Positions 62,899-64,000 of a stretch of 64,000 nucleotides of DNA are shown here, piece by piece. Position 1 is the first letter of the stretch. Each line of letters opens with the position of its first letter. The stretch is from positions 310,001 to 374,000 of the forward strand of contig NZ_JAIMCA010000002.1 in assembly GCF_025499465.1 (NCBI RefSeq), written 5' to 3'. The notes beneath the pieces were generated by a model that saw only the letters and a list, made by a program, of their open reading frames with translations, ran no database searches and was not told the origin of the DNA. The position numbers and the translations under genes are program-made. This DNA comes from Allobosea sp. BH3 (GTDB lineage: Bacteria > Pseudomonadota > Alphaproteobacteria > Rhizobiales > Beijerinckiaceae).

Positions 62899-64000
62899 AT
62901 GATCGACTTCCTCTTCTCCTACGAAACGCTGCGGCTGATCTGGTGGGTCCTGCTCGGCGTGCTGCTGATCGGCTTCGCCGCGATGGACGGCTTCGACCTC
63001 GGCGTCGGCGCGCTCCTGCCCTTCGTCGCCAAGGACGATATCGAGCGCCGGGTCGCCATCAACACGGTCGGGCCGGTCTGGGAAGGCAACCAGGTCTGGT
63101 TCATCCTCGGCGGCGGCGCGATCTTCGCGGCATGGCCGGCGCTCTACGCGCTGAGCTTCTCCGGCTTCTATCTCGCGATGTTCCTGGTGCTGTGCGCGCT
63201 GATCCTGCGGCCGGTCGGCTTCAAGTACCGCTCGAAAAGACCCGACGCTGCCTGGCGCGAACGCTGGGACTGGGCGCTCTTCATCGGCGGCGCCGTGCCG
63301 GCGCTGATCTTCGGCGTCGCGATCGGCAACACGTTGCAGGGCGTGCCCTTCCACTTCACGCCGGAACTGCGGCCGATCTACGAGGGCAGCCTGATCGGGC
63401 TGCTGAACCCGCTCGCCCTTTTCTGCGGGCTGGTCTCGCTGGCGATGATCGTGATGCACGGCGCCGCCTGGCTCTCATTCAAGGCCGACGGCATCGTCTC
63501 GCAGCGGGCCAAGGCCTATGGCACAGGCGCCGCGCTCCTCACCGCAACGCTGTTCGCGCTCGGCGGCCTGCTCGTCTGGGCGGGATTGCTCGGCGGCTAC
63601 AAGGTGACCTCCCCGATCGTCTGGGACGGCCCCTCCAACCCGATCGGCAAGACGGTGGTCGCCGATGCCGGCGCCTGGCTCGCGAATTTCCGCGCGCACC
63701 CGGCGCTGTGGGCCGTTCCGGCGCTGGGCGTGACGGCGCCGCTGCTGGCGGCGATCGGTTTCCGCACCGGGCAGGAAGGGCTGACCTTCCTCGCCTCCAA
63801 GCTCGCGGTCGCCATGATCGTCGCCACGGTCGGCCTCGCGATGTTCCCGATCCTGCTGCCGTCGAGCACCAATCCGGGCCATTCGCTTACGGTGTTCGAC
63901 GCCTCGTCGAGCCGCGCGACGCTGCGCAACATGCTGCTGGCGACGCTGATCTTCATGCCGCTGATCCTCGCCTATACGGCATGGGTCTACCGCGTGCTGT
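62899..64000 (+). CDS. cydB: Cytochrome bd ubiquinol oxidase subunit II (right end cut)
   Basis: The first 367 residues of CydB; the frame runs off the right end, probably only about 15-20 residues short of the stop. It begins MIDFLFSYETLRLIWWVLLG and has GFAAMDGFDLGVGALLP and NTVGPVWEGNQVWFILGGG, hallmarks of CydB, with eight or nine helices in two repeats. GGGAAGGAGC precedes the ATG. It stabilises haem binding by CydA. Confidence 0.95.
   Translation, partial: MIDFLFSYETLRLIWWVLLGVLLIGFAAMDGFDLGVGALLPFVAKDDIERRVAINTVGPVWEGNQVWFILGGGAIFAAWPALYALSFSGFYLAMFLVLCALILRPVGFKYRSKRPDAAWRERWDWALFIGGAVPALIFGVAIGNTLQGVPFHFTPELRPIYEGSLIGLLNPLALFCGLVSLAMIVMHGAAWLSFKADGIVSQRAKAYGTGAALLTATLFALGGLLVWAGLLGGYKVTSPIVWDGPSNPIGKTVVADAGAWLANFRAHPALWAVPALGVTAPLLAAIGFRTGQEGLTFLASKLAVAMIVATVGLAMFPILLPSSTNPGHSLTVFDASSSRATLRNMLLATLIFMPLILAYTAWVYRVL

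Overview
The window is a high-GC chromosomal segment of a free-living alphaproteobacterium, most likely order Hyphomicrobiales (Rhizobiales) and possibly Bosea-like. The genus is a guess from gene content; no rRNA or tRNA gene is present to fix it. Four things support the order: three perfect EcfG-type general-stress promoters (GGAAC-N16/17-CGTT), a PHB depolymerase, a histidine pathway that runs through formylglutamate, and short intergenic palindromes of kinds I remember as common in that order. I see no phage, plasmid, transposase, CRISPR array or RNA gene. Gene density is high, and most gaps hold palindromic repeats or promoters.

Layout. 1-5.4 kb: the tail of a PHB depolymerase, then small stress and envelope genes (50-aa membrane protein, PPOX-family protein, PAP2 phosphatase, lipid kinase, transglutaminase-like protein, PRC-barrel protein, glycine-zipper lipoprotein). 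5.4-13.6 kb: a complete histidine utilisation locus, hutFC on the minus strand and hutIHGU plus hutD on the plus strand, with two identical TTGCATATGCAA palindromes in the divergent promoter. 13.7-16 kb: two divergent citrate synthase homologues, one fused to a MerR-like DNA-binding domain. 16-21.6 kb: cyclopropane fatty acid synthase and a TRAP transporter with its FCD/GntR regulator. 21.8-24.9 kb: a NitT/TauT-type ABC transporter with a mismatch-glycosylase homologue inside the operon and an 11/12 copy of the hut palindrome upstream. 25-34.9 kb: a ThDP enzyme, an HDAC-family amidohydrolase, a TetR regulator, an acyl-CoA dehydrogenase, a two-subunit biotin-dependent acyl-CoA carboxylase and a diguanylate cyclase. 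35-42.9 kb: a co-directional catabolic/transport island (M14-like deacylase, Dpp-type permeases and binding protein without ATPases, YtcJ-like amidohydrolase, MlrC-like M81 peptidase).

43-45.3 kb: topoisomerase IB and four very small proteins, the last behind a perfect EcfG promoter. 45.3-57.8 kb: a divergent HemC homologue, then several regulator-target pairs (MocR/EamA transporter, HxlR/QorB-like reductase, MarR/MFS), an amidase with an AtzH/HpxZ-like partner, an aldo/keto reductase, a truncated MddA-like methyltransferase, a threonine-synthase-like enzyme and a ferredoxin-reductase-like flavoprotein. 58-64 kb: cytochrome bd, with cydDC and cydAB divergent around a perfect FNR/FixK box; cydB runs off the right end.

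How the parts fit. Histidine is degraded to glutamate, ammonia and formate, apparently under HutC, which may also control the ABC transporter at 22-25 kb. The small stress genes appear to be wired into the EcfG response. Cytochrome bd appears to be induced at low oxygen. At least twelve long palindromic repeats, most of them running from GTCAT to ATGAC, are scattered between genes and are the most conspicuous non-coding structure.
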